A stretch of DNA of 64,000 nt from Sediminibacter sp. Hel_I_10 (GCF_000688335.1 NZ_JHZX01000001.1:620001-684000), one strand, 5' to 3'; shown: positions 1-8,907, numbered from the stretch's first letter. Numbers and translations are program-made. Notes: generated from the letters alone by a model not told the origin.

Positions 1-670
1 TGGCAAGCACTACGCCAAGAGCTGTAGCAATACCAGAATAATAACTATCTTTTTTAAAGGCTTTGGGAAATACTTCAATAGCAAGCGAGGCAATCACGGC
101 ACCAGCGGCAAAGCATCGGATATCTGCCAACACACCTTCTGAAACATGAGACAACAGTTGATTGCCAATGAAGGCACAAGCTGAAAGCAATACCGCAGTG
201 CCACCCCATAATAGCAAAATAGTTTTTTTCGAAATATCCTGTTCTGCCATTTCCTTAGCACCTCCGGCCGCTTCTGGAAGATTAGACAAAAAAATAGAAC
301 CTGATAGGGCTGCTGCTGCCATTGGATTTGCTCCAATAAGAGCCACACCTAAGGCGAGATTTTCTGGTATTCCATCTAGTGTTATCGCTGCTAAGAGGCC
401 TCCTCCACTATCACTGCCCCATTTTTTCTTTATAAAATAATCCAACACACAAAAGATAGCGGCACCCAGCAATACAAATACCAATGACCAAACTATTGAC
501 GATTTTTCAATAGAAGGCTCTATAAGCTCTAATATTGCAGAAACCATAAGGGCACCTCCTGCGACTGCCACAAGAAAACCTTCGGTCTTTTTAGATAGAT
601 TACCGTAAATACCCCATAATGCACCCAAAAGAAGAGCAAAAGAAACCGCCAAAATCACAATTAGTGTCAT
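1..670 (-). CDS. ZIP-family metal transporter, partial (C-terminus beyond window)
   Basis: This frame stays open from an ATG at 668-670 to the left window edge, giving 223 residues with no stop. It is very hydrophobic, with about six predicted membrane helices. Two ZIP-like signatures sit in helices: DGIPENLALG at residues 99-108 and NLPEA at 130-134. ZIP proteins move zinc, iron or other divalent metals into the cytoplasm. In classical ZIPs the corresponding motifs begin with His (HNxPEG); here those positions are Asp and Ser, so metal choice and even direction are uncertain. The gene is transcribed leftward, divergent from the exonuclease gene. Confidence 0.72.
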   Translation of the reverse strand, partial: MTLIVILAVSFALLLGALWGIYGNLSKKTEGFLVAVAGGALMVSAILELIEPSIEKSSIVWSLVFVLLGAAIFCVLDYFIKKKWGSDSGGGLLAAITLDGIPENLALGVALIGANPMAAAALSGSIFLSNLPEAAGGAKEMAEQDISKKTILLLWGGTAVLLSACAFIGNQLLSHVSEGVLADIRCFAAGAVIASLAIEVFPKAFKKDSYYSGIATALGVVLA

Positions 671-876
671 AAAATTAAAATGATAACGTTATTAAAATTT
701 TTCTAAAGACTGTCAATTTACTTCATGTTGAAACTATGACAGTGTTCTTTTAAAATCAATTGTATCGCTAAAACGAGTCGAACCCATCTTTTAAAAGATT
801 TTAAACTCTAAAGCACAAGTTTTTTATATTCTTAGTGAGTTCCTTTTAAAAACAAATCCCATTCTCCATATTATTT

Positions 877-884
877 TATCTTTG
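877..884 (+). promoter_or_regulatory. Promoter -7 element (TATCTTTG) of the exonuclease gene
   Basis: TATCTTTG matches the Bacteroidota -7 consensus TAnnTTTG exactly and lies 18 bases before the ATG at 903. A TTG codon at 882, which would lengthen the downstream frame by seven residues, is part of this box. No clear -33 TTG was seen at the usual spacing. Confidence 0.6.
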
Positions 885-902
885 CCTAAAACTCCAATAC
901 AA

Positions 903-1679
903 ATGCAACTCAACCTTAGTAAGCCCATCTGTTTTTTTGATTTAGAAACTACTGGCATTAATATTTCAAAAGATAGAATTGTTGAAATTTCCATCTTAAA
1001 AGTACACCCTAATGGTAAAGAAGAGACCTATACAAAACGGGTGAATCCAGAAATGAAAATCCCTGCGGAAGTCACTTTGGTGCATGGTATTTCTGATGAA
1101 GATGTTGCAGACGCTCCGACGTTTAAGGACATTTCAAAAGAAGTATATCATATTGTAAAGGATTCTGATCTCGCTGGCTTCAACTCCAATCGGTTTGACA
1201 TCCCAGTGCTTGCCGAAGAAATGCTGCGTGCTGAGATTGATTTTGATATGAAAAACACAAAATCCATTGACGTGCAAACCATATTTCATAAAATGGAACA
1301 ACGAACCCTAAGCGCCGCCTATAAGTTCTATTGCGATAAAAATCTGGATGATGCCCATAGTGCCGAAGCAGATACAAAAGCGACTTACGAGGTCTTAAAG
1401 TCACAGTTAGATCGCTATGACGATCTTGAGAATGACGCCTCCTTTTTGGCCGAGTTTAGTTCAAGAAAGCGGTTTGCAGATTTTGCTGGCTTTATTGCAT
1501 ACAATAAAAAAGACGAAGAGTGCTTTGCCTTCGGAAAACACAAAGGCAAGCTCGTTACAGAAATTCTGGATAAAGAACCGGGTTATTTTGGCTGGTTGCT
1601 TAATGCAGATTTCCCTTTGTACACCAAAAAAGTACTCACGGCAATTAAACTCAGAGCATTTAACAATAAGTTGAGTTGA
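903..1679 (+). CDS. DnaQ-like 3'-5' exonuclease with C-terminal DUF3820-like domain
   Basis: This 258-residue protein has the three exonuclease motifs of the DEDDh family: FDLETTG with D13 and E15, FNSNRFD with D99, and H152xxxxD157. It probably removes nucleotides from DNA 3' ends. Whether it acts as a proofreading subunit or a stand-alone nuclease cannot be told from sequence. Residues about 208-245 (FGKHKGK...GYFGWLL) resemble DUF3820, a small domain also present as a separate gene near 17.6 kb. The frame could start at TTG 882, but that codon lies in the promoter -7 box, so ATG 903 is used. FAH, HPt and CinA genes follow on the same strand. Confidence 0.88.
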   Translation: MQLNLSKPICFFDLETTGINISKDRIVEISILKVHPNGKEETYTKRVNPEMKIPAEVTLVHGISDEDVADAPTFKDISKEVYHIVKDSDLAGFNSNRFDIPVLAEEMLRAEIDFDMKNTKSIDVQTIFHKMEQRTLSAAYKFYCDKNLDDAHSAEADTKATYEVLKSQLDRYDDLENDASFLAEFSSRKRFADFAGFIAYNKKDEECFAFGKHKGKLVTEILDKEPGYFGWLLNADFPLYTKKVLTAIKLRAFNNKLS

Positions 1680-1748
1680 TAACTCACACAGCGTATTAAA
1701 GATAACATTTAAATAAAGAGTCCTGTTTCCGCAGGATTGATCAAATCT

Positions 1749-2360
1749 ATGAAACTCATTTGCATCGGTCGTAATTATACAGATCACATTAAAGAGCTCG
1801 AGAATGAAAGACCAACAGATCCGGTGGTTTTTCTCAAACCAGATACGGCCATACTTCTTAAAAAGCAGCCTTTTTTTATTCCAGATTTTTCAGATGATGT
1901 ACACCATGAGGTTGAAATTTTGGTTAAGATCAAAAAAGTAGGAAAGCACATTGATAAAAAATTTGCAAAAAACTATTACGATGAAATTGGTTTGGGTATT
2001 GATTTTACGGCACGCGATTTACAGGCGCAATTAAAAGCAAAAGGATTGCCTTGGGAAAAAGCTAAAGGTTTTGATGGCGCTGCGGTGATTGGCGATTGGC
2101 TTCCAAAGTCTGAATTTACTGACATGAACAAGATTGATTTTAGTTTAGAACGAAACGGAACTATTGTTCAACAAGGCAATACTAGCCTAATGCTGTGGAA
2201 GATTGATGAAATTATCGAATATGTTTCAAAATATTTTACTTTAAAGATTGGAGACATTATCTTTACGGGCACGCCGTCTGGTGTTGGCAAAGTGAATATA
2301 AATGATAGCCTGACGGGGTTTATAGAAAACAAACAGATGTTTTCAATTAGAGTTAAATAA
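1749..2360 (+). CDS. FAH-family (fumarylacetoacetate hydrolase-like) protein
   Basis: The 203-residue protein has the single-domain FAH fold seen in acylpyruvate hydrolases and oxaloacetate decarboxylases. It shows the N-terminal IGRNY, the metal-ligand region HHEVE, a later DFTARDLQ and the C-terminal FTGTPSGVG motif. It probably hydrolyses or decarboxylates a small 2-oxo acid using Mg2+ or Mn2+; the substrate is not determinable. A TTG start at 1737 is possible, but ATG 1749 gives the usual family N-terminus. Its stop codon abuts the ATG of the HPt gene, so the two are surely co-transcribed. Confidence 0.88.
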   Translation: MKLICIGRNYTDHIKELENERPTDPVVFLKPDTAILLKKQPFFIPDFSDDVHHEVEILVKIKKVGKHIDKKFAKNYYDEIGLGIDFTARDLQAQLKAKGLPWEKAKGFDGAAVIGDWLPKSEFTDMNKIDFSLERNGTIVQQGNTSLMLWKIDEIIEYVSKYFTLKIGDIIFTGTPSGVGKVNINDSLTGFIENKQMFSIRVK

Positions 2361-2702
2361 ATGGAAAATAATTATAAATTATTTAGAGTACGCGAGTTGG
2401 CAGATAACGATGAAGATTTCGTGAAGGCTCTTGCTGAGGCATTTCTAGAAGAAGTTCCTGAAGATGCAGATCGACTTAAAAATGCTGTAGCAAATAAAGA
2501 CTATGAAACCACATATCAGGCGGCGCATAAAATGAAACCTACCATCGATCTTTTTGAACTCGGTGTATTAGATCATCTCATTGTCGTTCAAGATTGGGGT
2601 AAATTAAAAAAAACAGAAGAAGATTGTAGTAACGAATTACAATTGGTACTCAATGCTGTTCAAAATGCTTCCGCAGAACTTAAGGAAGATTTCAATTTAT
2701 AA
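2361..2702 (+). CDS. Stand-alone HPt (histidine phosphotransfer) domain protein
   Basis: This 113-residue, mostly helical protein carries the HPt signature AAHKMKP, with H56 as the likely phosphorylated residue. HPt proteins pass phosphate between receiver domains in multistep phosphorelays. No hybrid kinase or response regulator is adjacent. The gene starts immediately after the FAH stop codon and ends 3 bases before cinA, so it sits inside an apparent operon. The only sensor kinase in the window is at 41.7 kb and lacks a receiver domain, so the partners lie elsewhere. Confidence 0.85.
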   Translation: MENNYKLFRVRELADNDEDFVKALAEAFLEEVPEDADRLKNAVANKDYETTYQAAHKMKPTIDLFELGVLDHLIVVQDWGKLKKTEEDCSNELQLVLNAVQNASAELKEDFNL

Positions 2703-2705
2703 TCC

Positions 2706-3953
2706 ATGCTTGCAGAAATTATTACCATTGGTGATGAAATTCTCATTGGTCAGATTGTAGATTCCAATTCGGCTTTTATAGCCAAGGAACTCAGCAAAAT
2801 TGGGGTTTCCGTATATCAAATTACTTCGGTACAAGATGATAGAGATCACATTCTTAAAGCTTTTAAAGAAGCCGAAAGCAATGCCAATATCATCATTATC
2901 ACAGGTGGATTAGGACCCACGAAGGACGATATCACCAAAAAAACCATTGCCCATTATTTTGACGATACCTTAGAAGAAAATGTTTCTGTAAGACAAAACA
3001 TTGAACATCTTTGGGAGCATCATGTCAAAAAACCATTGATGCAGGTCAATATAGATCAAGCATTGGTGCCTTCTAAGTGCGAAGTTTTGATGAACAAGTT
3101 TGGAAGTGCTCCCGGGATGTGGCTTGAAAAGGATAAAAATGTCTTTATTTCGTTACCAGGAGTCCCCTACGAAATGAAGGCCCTGATTACAGATGAAGTG
3201 ATCCCCAGATTAATAGAGCGCTTTCAGTTTCCTTTTATTCAGCATAAAACGTTTTTGACCTACGGTATGGGAGAAAGCAGCTTAGCTGAGCGTATAGAAG
3301 ACTTTGAAAACGAACTTCCTGCGTTTATCAAATTGGCATATTTACCAAGTTTAGGCCGTGTACGTTTAAGACTATCTGCCAAAGGTATGGACCGAAAGGC
3401 AATTGAGGCCGAAATGCAACATCAAACACAACTCCTACTGCCACAAATACAAGATATTTTTGCAGGATTTGAAGAAGATATATCCATTGAGGCCGTTATA
3501 GGCAAGATGCTTACCGAGTTAAACAACACTGTAGCAACTGCCGAAAGCTGTACAGGAGGCATGATTGCCGAGCGTTTTACAGCAAATCCAGGCGCCTCAA
3601 ACTATTTTAAGGGTAGCGTTGTAGCGTACACAAGAGAGAGCAAGGTCAACGTCCTTCAAGTTTCCGAAGTAATTATAAAAGACCATTCGGTAGTGAGCAA
3701 GGAGGTTGCAGAAGCCATGGCCATTAATGCTGCTAAACTATTCAATACCGATTATGCCATCGCCACCACAGGCAATGCAGGACCCACATTAGACGAGACC
3801 GAAGAAGATTTAGGAATTGTCTTTATTGCCATTGCCACTCCCAACGGTGTCTTTTCAGAACGATTTAGCTTTGGTAATCATAGAGTTAAGGTCATTAATA
3901 AAGCAGCGACAAAGGCCTTTGAAATGCTCCATAAAGAAATTTTAAAAAAGTGA
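2706..3953 (+). CDS. cinA: CinA-family protein (competence/damage-inducible; NMN amidohydrolase domain)
   Basis: The 415-residue length and two-domain layout are typical of CinA. The N-terminal molybdopterin-binding-like domain has TIGDEILIGQ and TGGLGPTKDD (residues about 66-75). The C-terminal domain has ATAESCTGG and matches nicotinamide-nucleotide amidohydrolase (PncC-like). The known family roles are pyridine-nucleotide recycling (NMN deamidation) and ADP-ribose pyrophosphatase activity. The competence name is historical and need not apply here. It is the last gene of the 903-3953 cluster; the rpmB promoter begins within a few bases of its end. Confidence 0.93.
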   Translation: MLAEIITIGDEILIGQIVDSNSAFIAKELSKIGVSVYQITSVQDDRDHILKAFKEAESNANIIIITGGLGPTKDDITKKTIAHYFDDTLEENVSVRQNIEHLWEHHVKKPLMQVNIDQALVPSKCEVLMNKFGSAPGMWLEKDKNVFISLPGVPYEMKALITDEVIPRLIERFQFPFIQHKTFLTYGMGESSLAERIEDFENELPAFIKLAYLPSLGRVRLRLSAKGMDRKAIEAEMQHQTQLLLPQIQDIFAGFEEDISIEAVIGKMLTELNNTVATAESCTGGMIAERFTANPGASNYFKGSVVAYTRESKVNVLQVSEVIIKDHSVVSKEVAEAMAINAAKLFNTDYAIATTGNAGPTLDETEEDLGIVFIAIATPNGVFSERFSFGNHRVKVINKAATKAFEMLHKEILKK

Positions 3954-3966
3954 GTCTTTTAGTTTG

Positions 3967-3994
3967 TTGATAAAGTAAAGTTTTACTAAATTTG
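3967..3994 (+). promoter_or_regulatory. Promoter of the rpmB-rpmG operon (TTG-N17-TAAATTTG)
   Basis: TTG at 3967-3969 and TAAATTTG at 3987-3994 are separated by 17 bases, matching the Bacteroidota -33/-7 promoter. Transcription would start near 4000, giving a leader of about 120 bases before the rpmB ATG at 4122. That length could hold translational control, but I see no known ribosomal-protein leader structure. Confidence 0.7.
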
Positions 3995-4121
3995 CAGCCT
4001 GTTTTAAAATATCCATGTCGTTTTTTTAAATTACAGAACTGAATTGTATTTTAATATTCGGTTGAGGCTTTGGAAACAGCATAAAGGAACAGAATAATAA
4101 CAATAATAAAGTCATAGAGAC

Positions 4122-4358
4122 ATGTCAAGAGTTTGTGAACTTACAGGGAAGAAAGCGATGGTTGGAAACAACGTATCGCATGCAATGAATAAAACAAAGC
4201 GTAAATTTGATGCCAATTTAATCAAAAAACGTTTTTATATTCCTGAAGAAGATAAATGGATTACGCTAAAGGTATCAACCTCTGCGTTGAAAACCATCAA
4301 CAAAATTGGCATCTCTGCCGCTCTAAAAGAAGCAAGAGCTAAAGGATTTTTTAAGTAA
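4122..4358 (+). CDS. rpmB: 50S ribosomal protein L28
   Basis: The 78-residue basic protein begins MSRVCELTGKKAMVGNNVSH, the standard L28 N-terminus, and ends in a KARAKGFFK-type tail. It binds 23S rRNA in the large subunit. It is followed by rpmG and the DUF4295 gene, the normal Bacteroidota arrangement, with ftsY beyond a terminator. Confidence 0.97.
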   Translation: MSRVCELTGKKAMVGNNVSHAMNKTKRKFDANLIKKRFYIPEEDKWITLKVSTSALKTINKIGISAALKEARAKGFFK

Positions 4359-4428
4359 TTAGCTTTAATTAAGATGCGGTTTTCTCCTAATCTTATAGGA
4401 GTTAAACACAATATAAAATAAGTTTACA

Positions 4429-4611
4429 ATGGCAAAAAGAGGAAATAGAATACAGGTAATTTTGGAGTGTACCGAACATAAAGAGTCTGGACAACCAGGA
4501 ACTTCACGTTACATTACTACAAAGAACAAGAAGAACACGCCAGAAAGAATGGAGATTAAGAAATTTAATCCTATCTTAAAGCGTATGACTGTTCACAAAG
4601 AGATTAAATAA
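4429..4611 (+). CDS. rpmG: 50S ribosomal protein L33
   Basis: This 60-residue basic protein contains the L33 pattern [18 protein letters not shown] and ends VHKEIK. It has only one Cys (ECTEH), and no CxxC pairs, so it is the zinc-independent (C-minus) form of L33. It lies 70 bases after rpmB and 24 bases before the DUF4295 gene in one transcription unit. Confidence 0.97.
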   Translation: MAKRGNRIQVILECTEHKESGQPGTSRYITTKNKKNTPERMEIKKFNPILKRMTVHKEIK

Positions 4612-4635
4612 TACCCAATTACAAAATAAAGCGTC

Positions 4636-4788
4636 ATGGCAAAGAAATCAGTAGCATCATTACAAACAGGATCAAAAAGACTTACTAAAGCTATCAAAAT
4701 GGTAAAATCACCTAAAACTGGTGCTTACATGTTTGTTGAGTCGGTAATGGCACCAGAGTTTGTCGATGATTTTTTAAAAAGAAAATAA
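4636..4788 (+). CDS. DUF4295 family small basic protein
   Basis: This 50-residue frame starts ATGGCAAAGAAATCAG and ends in TAA at 4786-4788. It encodes a lysine-rich protein (MAKKSVASLQTGSKRLTKAI at the N-terminus) matching the Bacteroidota-specific DUF4295 family. In this phylum the gene regularly follows rpmB and rpmG, which suggests a ribosome-associated role; its function is unknown. A strong hairpin terminator follows within 25 bases, so it is the last gene of the unit. Confidence 0.9.
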   Translation: MAKKSVASLQTGSKRLTKAIKMVKSPKTGAYMFVESVMAPEFVDDFLKRK

Positions 4789-4811
4789 ATAGGTTTTTAA
4801 TCTATTTACAG

Positions 4812-4844
4812 ACTGCTTTCATTATTTGAAAGCAGTTTTTTTAT
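4812..4844 (+). terminator. Rho-independent terminator after rpmB-rpmG-DUF4295
   Basis: ACTGCTTTC (4812-4820) and GAAAGCAGT (4828-4836) form a perfect 9-bp stem with a 7-base loop, followed by a run of T. Confidence 0.88.
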
Positions 4845-4971
4845 GTCTATATTTGATAAAGCTACTGCCAAAGTAGCAGACCCTCGGTTTCGGTTTGATA
4901 CTTGCTATGGACTTTACATACTATCAAGCCCTTTAGCCTTGGCAAAATCGGCATTAACTTGAGACAACACC

Positions 4972-5949
4972 ATGAGTTTTTTTAAAAAAATATTTTCTTC
5001 GGAAAAAAAAGAGACCTTAGACAAAGGACTTGAAAAGTCCAAAACGTCCTTCTTTACTAAATTTAATAAAGCGGTTGCCGGAAAAACTAAAGTTGATGAT
5101 GACGTTCTGGATAATCTTGAAGAAATTTTAGTCACGAGTGACGTTGGCGTAAACACGACTTTAAAAGTTATCACACGTATTGAAGATCGTGTTGCCAAGG
5201 ACAAATACTTAGGTACGTCAGAACTTAATAAAATTTTAAGAGAGGAGATTGCCGGTCTGCTTTCTGAGACAAATTCTGGAGAAGAAACTCAATTCTCTAT
5301 ACCCACCTTAGCAAATAATGCTGCCGATGGCACTAAAACGCCCTACGTTTTAATGGTTGTTGGCGTTAATGGTGTTGGCAAAACAACGACTATAGGTAAA
5401 CTCGCCTATCAATTTAAAAAGAAAGGCCTTAAAGTGGTTCTAGGCGCTGCAGACACCTTTAGAGCTGCTGCAATTGACCAATTACAGGTTTGGGCAGACC
5501 GCGTTGATGTGCCAATGATTCGCCAAGATATGGGAAGTGATCCAGCCAGTGTTGCCTTTGATGCTCTAAAATCTGGAGTAAAACTAGAAGCCGATGTGAT
5601 CATTATTGATACGGCAGGACGTTTACACAACAAGGTCAATTTAATGAACGAGTTGAGCAAAGTAAAACGAGTGATGCAAAAAGTAGTTGGCGATGCGCCA
5701 CACGATGTGCTCCTGGTATTAGACGGTTCTACAGGTCAAAATGCTTTTGAACAAGCCAAACAATTTACAGCCGCAACCGAAGTCACCTCCTTGGCCGTTA
5801 CAAAATTAGATGGTACCGCTAAAGGTGGCGTTGTTATAGGAATTAGTGATCAATTTAAAATTCCTGTTAAATACATTGGCGTTGGCGAAGGCATTGAAGA
5901 TTTACAAGTATTTAATAAATATGAGTTTGTAGATTCTTTTTTCAAATAG
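4972..5949 (+). CDS. ftsY: Signal recognition particle receptor FtsY
   Basis: The 325-residue SRP GTPase has a short charged N-terminal segment followed by the NG domain. Visible GTPase motifs are GVNGVGKTTT (P-loop), DTFRAAAIDQL, DTAGRLHNK and TKLDGTAKGG. It docks SRP-ribosome complexes at the inner membrane for co-translational insertion. It lacks the long acidic A domain of E. coli FtsY, as is usual in this phylum. It follows the L28/L33 unit on the same strand, but a terminator lies between them. Confidence 0.97.
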   Translation: MSFFKKIFSSEKKETLDKGLEKSKTSFFTKFNKAVAGKTKVDDDVLDNLEEILVTSDVGVNTTLKVITRIEDRVAKDKYLGTSELNKILREEIAGLLSETNSGEETQFSIPTLANNAADGTKTPYVLMVVGVNGVGKTTTIGKLAYQFKKKGLKVVLGAADTFRAAAIDQLQVWADRVDVPMIRQDMGSDPASVAFDALKSGVKLEADVIIIDTAGRLHNKVNLMNELSKVKRVMQKVVGDAPHDVLLVLDGSTGQNAFEQAKQFTAATEVTSLAVTKLDGTAKGGVVIGISDQFKIPVKYIGVGEGIEDLQVFNKYEFVDSFFK

Positions 5950-6042
5950 CAGATGCTATCCTCTTCAATTTAATATAGCTTTTCTTTCTTACTAAGGTTT
6001 CAGTCCTCTTACTTTTTCTTATTTTTATTGAAATATGAAACT

Positions 6043-7683
6043 ATGAGAACGTTATTTTTCTTGGCCGTATTAACGCTGCTTGGCTGTAAGAATTCCGAAG
6101 AAAATACCAAGACTTCAAAAAATCAAAGTACCGCAGATACTAGTGCGGTATCTACTAAGGATTTTCGCGAATTCAAGATATTAGATTCAAAATACATAAA
6201 TCCCAATGAGCTTTGGGAAGCGCTTAACGATGAGATGAGTGATTTTTCTGTAGAAAAATATGAATCCTTAAAACCGCTAATCCTCGAGCAAGACATCCCT
6301 ACTCTTCAAAAGCATATTTCCGAAGGGAAATTAAGCTATGAGGTCTTGACCAAATTTTATTTGTATCGCATTAAAACCTTCGATAGAAACAACGAATTGT
6401 CCTTAAATTCTGTGATTTCTGTCAATCCTAACGTGATTAATGAGGCCATTCAAAAAGACAAAGAGGCCCCAAACAAACAAGACAAACATCCTATTTTTGG
6501 AATGCCCATTTTGCTTAAAGATAATATCAACACTGCTGCAATGCCAACTTCAGCTGGTGCTGTCGCACTTCAAAAAAATAATACAAATGACGCTTTTATT
6601 ACTAAACAGCTGGTTAATAACGGAGCTCTTATTCTAGGAAAAGCGAATTTGAGTGAATGGGCCTATTTTTTCTGTGGCGATTGTCCTAGCGGTTATAGTG
6701 CTGTTGGCGGACAAACCCTAAATCCTTACGGTCGAAAAACAATAGATACTGGTGGTTCTAGCTCAGGAAGCGGTGTGGCCGTAGCAGCCAATTTTTGTGC
6801 TGCAGCTGTAGGTAGTGAAACTGCGGGCTCTATACTTTCTCCTGCTAGTCAAAATTCTGTAGTGGGACTCAAACCAACAATCGGGCTTTTAAGCCGAACT
6901 GGCATTGTTCCCATCTCTTCAACCTTAGATACCCCTGGCCCAATTACAAGAACAGTCATTGATAACGCCATCGTGCTTGATGCAATGAAGGGTTACGATG
7001 CAGCAGATTTTAAGTCTATTGAACAGAATTTGACCGTTAAAAACTATTATGAAGATCTCTCTAAAGGAGACCTCAAAGGAAAACGTTTTGGTGCCTTTAA
7101 AGAATTAATGACAGATACCCTTTACGCTAATGCACTGAATGTGCTTAAAGCCCAAGGCGCCGAAGTGATAGTGATTTCCGAAGAAAAAGTAGATTTGCCT
7201 GATTTTTTGAGATTATTGAATCTCGACATGAAAGTGGATCTGGCCAATTACTTTTCAGAATATGCTGATGATGAACTCAAGTTCAACTCGCTAGAAGACA
7301 TCATGCTCTATAATGAAACAGATAGTTTAAATATTATGCCCTACGGTCAAAATCTTTTTATAGGTGTTGCTGAGGATTCTGCCACAAAAGAAGAATTTGA
7401 TGCCATAAAGAACGTTTTAAAATCTAACGGAAAACGCTTTTTTGATGTTCCGTTCAAGGCTCAAAATCTTGACGGTATTATTTCTATTAACAACTATCAT
7501 GCTGCTGAAGCTGCCGTGGCGGAGTATCCAGCCTTAACCGTGCCTATGGGCTATAACTCCCAAGGTGTACCCGAGGGACTTACTTTTATAACAACACCAG
7601 AAAGTGAAAAATCACTCTTACAGTGGGGTTATGCTTATGAAGAGGCTTCAAATATGAGAGAGTTACCTAAAAATTACAATTAA
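6043..7683 (+). CDS. Amidase-signature-family lipoprotein
   Basis: From ATG 6043 the protein is 546 residues with a lipoprotein signal, lipobox LLGC at C15. A TTG start at 6028 would add five residues ahead of the signal and is less likely. The amidase-signature Ser-cisSer-Lys elements are visible: LLKDNIN supplies the Lys and the glycine/serine-rich DTGGSSSGSG region supplies the serines. It probably hydrolyses an amide on the outer surface or in the periplasm; the substrate is unknown. The end overlaps the convergent serine-hydrolase gene by 4 bases. Confidence 0.9.
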   Translation: MRTLFFLAVLTLLGCKNSEENTKTSKNQSTADTSAVSTKDFREFKILDSKYINPNELWEALNDEMSDFSVEKYESLKPLILEQDIPTLQKHISEGKLSYEVLTKFYLYRIKTFDRNNELSLNSVISVNPNVINEAIQKDKEAPNKQDKHPIFGMPILLKDNINTAAMPTSAGAVALQKNNTNDAFITKQLVNNGALILGKANLSEWAYFFCGDCPSGYSAVGGQTLNPYGRKTIDTGGSSSGSGVAVAANFCAAAVGSETAGSILSPASQNSVVGLKPTIGLLSRTGIVPISSTLDTPGPITRTVIDNAIVLDAMKGYDAADFKSIEQNLTVKNYYEDLSKGDLKGKRFGAFKELMTDTLYANALNVLKAQGAEVIVISEEKVDLPDFLRLLNLDMKVDLANYFSEYADDELKFNSLEDIMLYNETDSLNIMPYGQNLFIGVAEDSATKEEFDAIKNVLKSNGKRFFDVPFKAQNLDGIISINNYHAAEAAVAEYPALTVPMGYNSQGVPEGLTFITTPESEKSLLQWGYAYEEASNMRELPKNYN

Positions 7684-8762
7684 TTGGTCAAGGCATTAAT
7701 GTAAGACCAAAGTTCATTATCAAAGTTAGATAATGCAAAGTTTGCACCATCGGCTGCTTCCCCCATTCTAACAATCACAAGATTTTTACTAGGCACGATG
7801 TATAGTTTTTGATCATCTCTGCCTAAAGCACAGTACATGTCACTAGGAGCATTAGGGATAAGCTCCCCTTGAAACTCAAATTGACTCTGAGGTAAATGAT
7901 ACGTTGCTTTGCCATTAAGCCACCAGAGATAGCCATAAGCCTTATTGATTTGTTGGGAGGTATTTGTAGCATCGGTCATAAATGCTTCGGAAATGATCTG
8001 ATCATTTTCCCAAACACCCTTGGCAGAAACAAGCAATCCGAAACGTGCCATACTGCGAGTATTACTAAAATAGACGCTAAAATCATTGCTTGGAATCCAT
8101 GCGCCATTCATACCAATTCTATTTTTTAATTTATCAGTAAAATAAGTTTCAAAAGACTGGTTAGTAGCCTCTGCAATAACATCCTGTAATTTGACATAAA
8201 CATTATGATAAGCCCAACGCGAGCCGGGATCGGCAAGATAATGAAGGTTTTGAGCAGACACATTGTCTCCTAACCCATCATCTAATCCAGAATTCATGGA
8301 CAATAAATTTTTGCAAGTAATGAGATTTTCCTTTTCTAATGGCGCACTTGTCCATCCCGTTCCTAAATAATCAGACACTTTAGAGTTAATATCCAAAAAC
8401 CCTTCATCTTGTGCAATTCCTGAAACTGCTGTGGTCAATGTTTTACCTGCACTTGCCCAATACCACAATGCATTTGCTGTATGTCCATTCATATAAACTT
8501 CAGTCCCTTCAACGATTTTACCACGGTGCAGCATTAAAAATCCTTTGGTGTTTTTTCCCTCTAAGAAATTTAGTAGGGGCTGCAGTTCGTTTTGGTTCCA
8601 ATCCAGATCTGCTATGGGTTTTGTGTCCCATTCCAAATTAGGATCAAGTGGCGGATAATATAATTCAAGTGGCGTTTCCTGAGCGATACTAGGCTCATCA
8701 GGAGAACAATTTAACAGGCAGAACGTACTGAGCAAACAAATGATAGACGTTAGATTTCTCAT
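7680..8762 (-). CDS. Serine hydrolase lipoprotein (beta-lactamase class C / CubicO-like)
   Basis: The 360-residue protein has a lipoprotein signal with lipobox LLNC (C19). It shows the penicillin-binding-protein fold motifs SAGK (S104-K107, nucleophile and base) and YHN (Y185-N187). Members act as esterases, peptidases or beta-lactamases, so antibiotic resistance should not be assumed. It is convergent with the amidase lipoprotein and divergent from rimO, with a candidate -7 element at 8819-8826. Confidence 0.87.
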   Translation of the reverse strand: MRNLTSIICLLSTFCLLNCSPDEPSIAQETPLELYYPPLDPNLEWDTKPIADLDWNQNELQPLLNFLEGKNTKGFLMLHRGKIVEGTEVYMNGHTANALWYWASAGKTLTTAVSGIAQDEGFLDINSKVSDYLGTGWTSAPLEKENLITCKNLLSMNSGLDDGLGDNVSAQNLHYLADPGSRWAYHNVYVKLQDVIAEATNQSFETYFTDKLKNRIGMNGAWIPSNDFSVYFSNTRSMARFGLLVSAKGVWENDQIISEAFMTDATNTSQQINKAYGYLWWLNGKATYHLPQSQFEFQGELIPNAPSDMYCALGRDDQKLYIVPSKNLVIVRMGEAADGANFALSNFDNELWSYINALTN

Positions 8763-8818
8763 AAAACGTGGTTTTGAATTAGACCATTTCAGCTATAAAA
8801 GGTTTAACGCTTTGAAAA

Positions 8819-8849
8819 CAAATATATCACATTGCATTCTGTATCTTTG
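8819..8849. promoter_or_regulatory. Back-to-back -7 elements for the serine hydrolase and rimO
   Basis: TATCTTTG on the plus strand (8842-8849) lies 58 bases before the rimO ATG. TATATTTG on the minus strand (8819-8826) lies 56 bases before the serine-hydrolase ATG. Both fit TAnnTTTG exactly. The minus promoter has a possible -33 TTG at 8850-8852 (23-base spacer). The plus promoter's nearest TTTG (8811-8814) is 27 bases away, which is long. Confidence 0.55.
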
Positions 8850-8907
8850 CAAGCTTTAAATATTAAGCGTGTCAACCTTATAAATTCTGGTTCACAAAGG
8901 AGAGCAT

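Noticed and set aside
2706-3953. CinA as evidence for a competence locus
   Set aside because: No com, dprA or recA genes are adjacent; the protein is better read as an NMN amidohydrolase-type enzyme.
4843-4962. 39-codon frame between the rpmB-unit terminator and ftsY
   Set aside because: It begins with ATG and ends 9 bases before ftsY, but it has no family resemblance and starts inside the T-tract of the terminator. It is left out, although a leader peptide cannot be excluded.
7680-8762. Serine hydrolase as a beta-lactamase resistance gene
   Set aside because: SxxK and YxN motifs are shared by esterases and peptidases of the CubicO group; nothing indicates beta-lactam hydrolysis.
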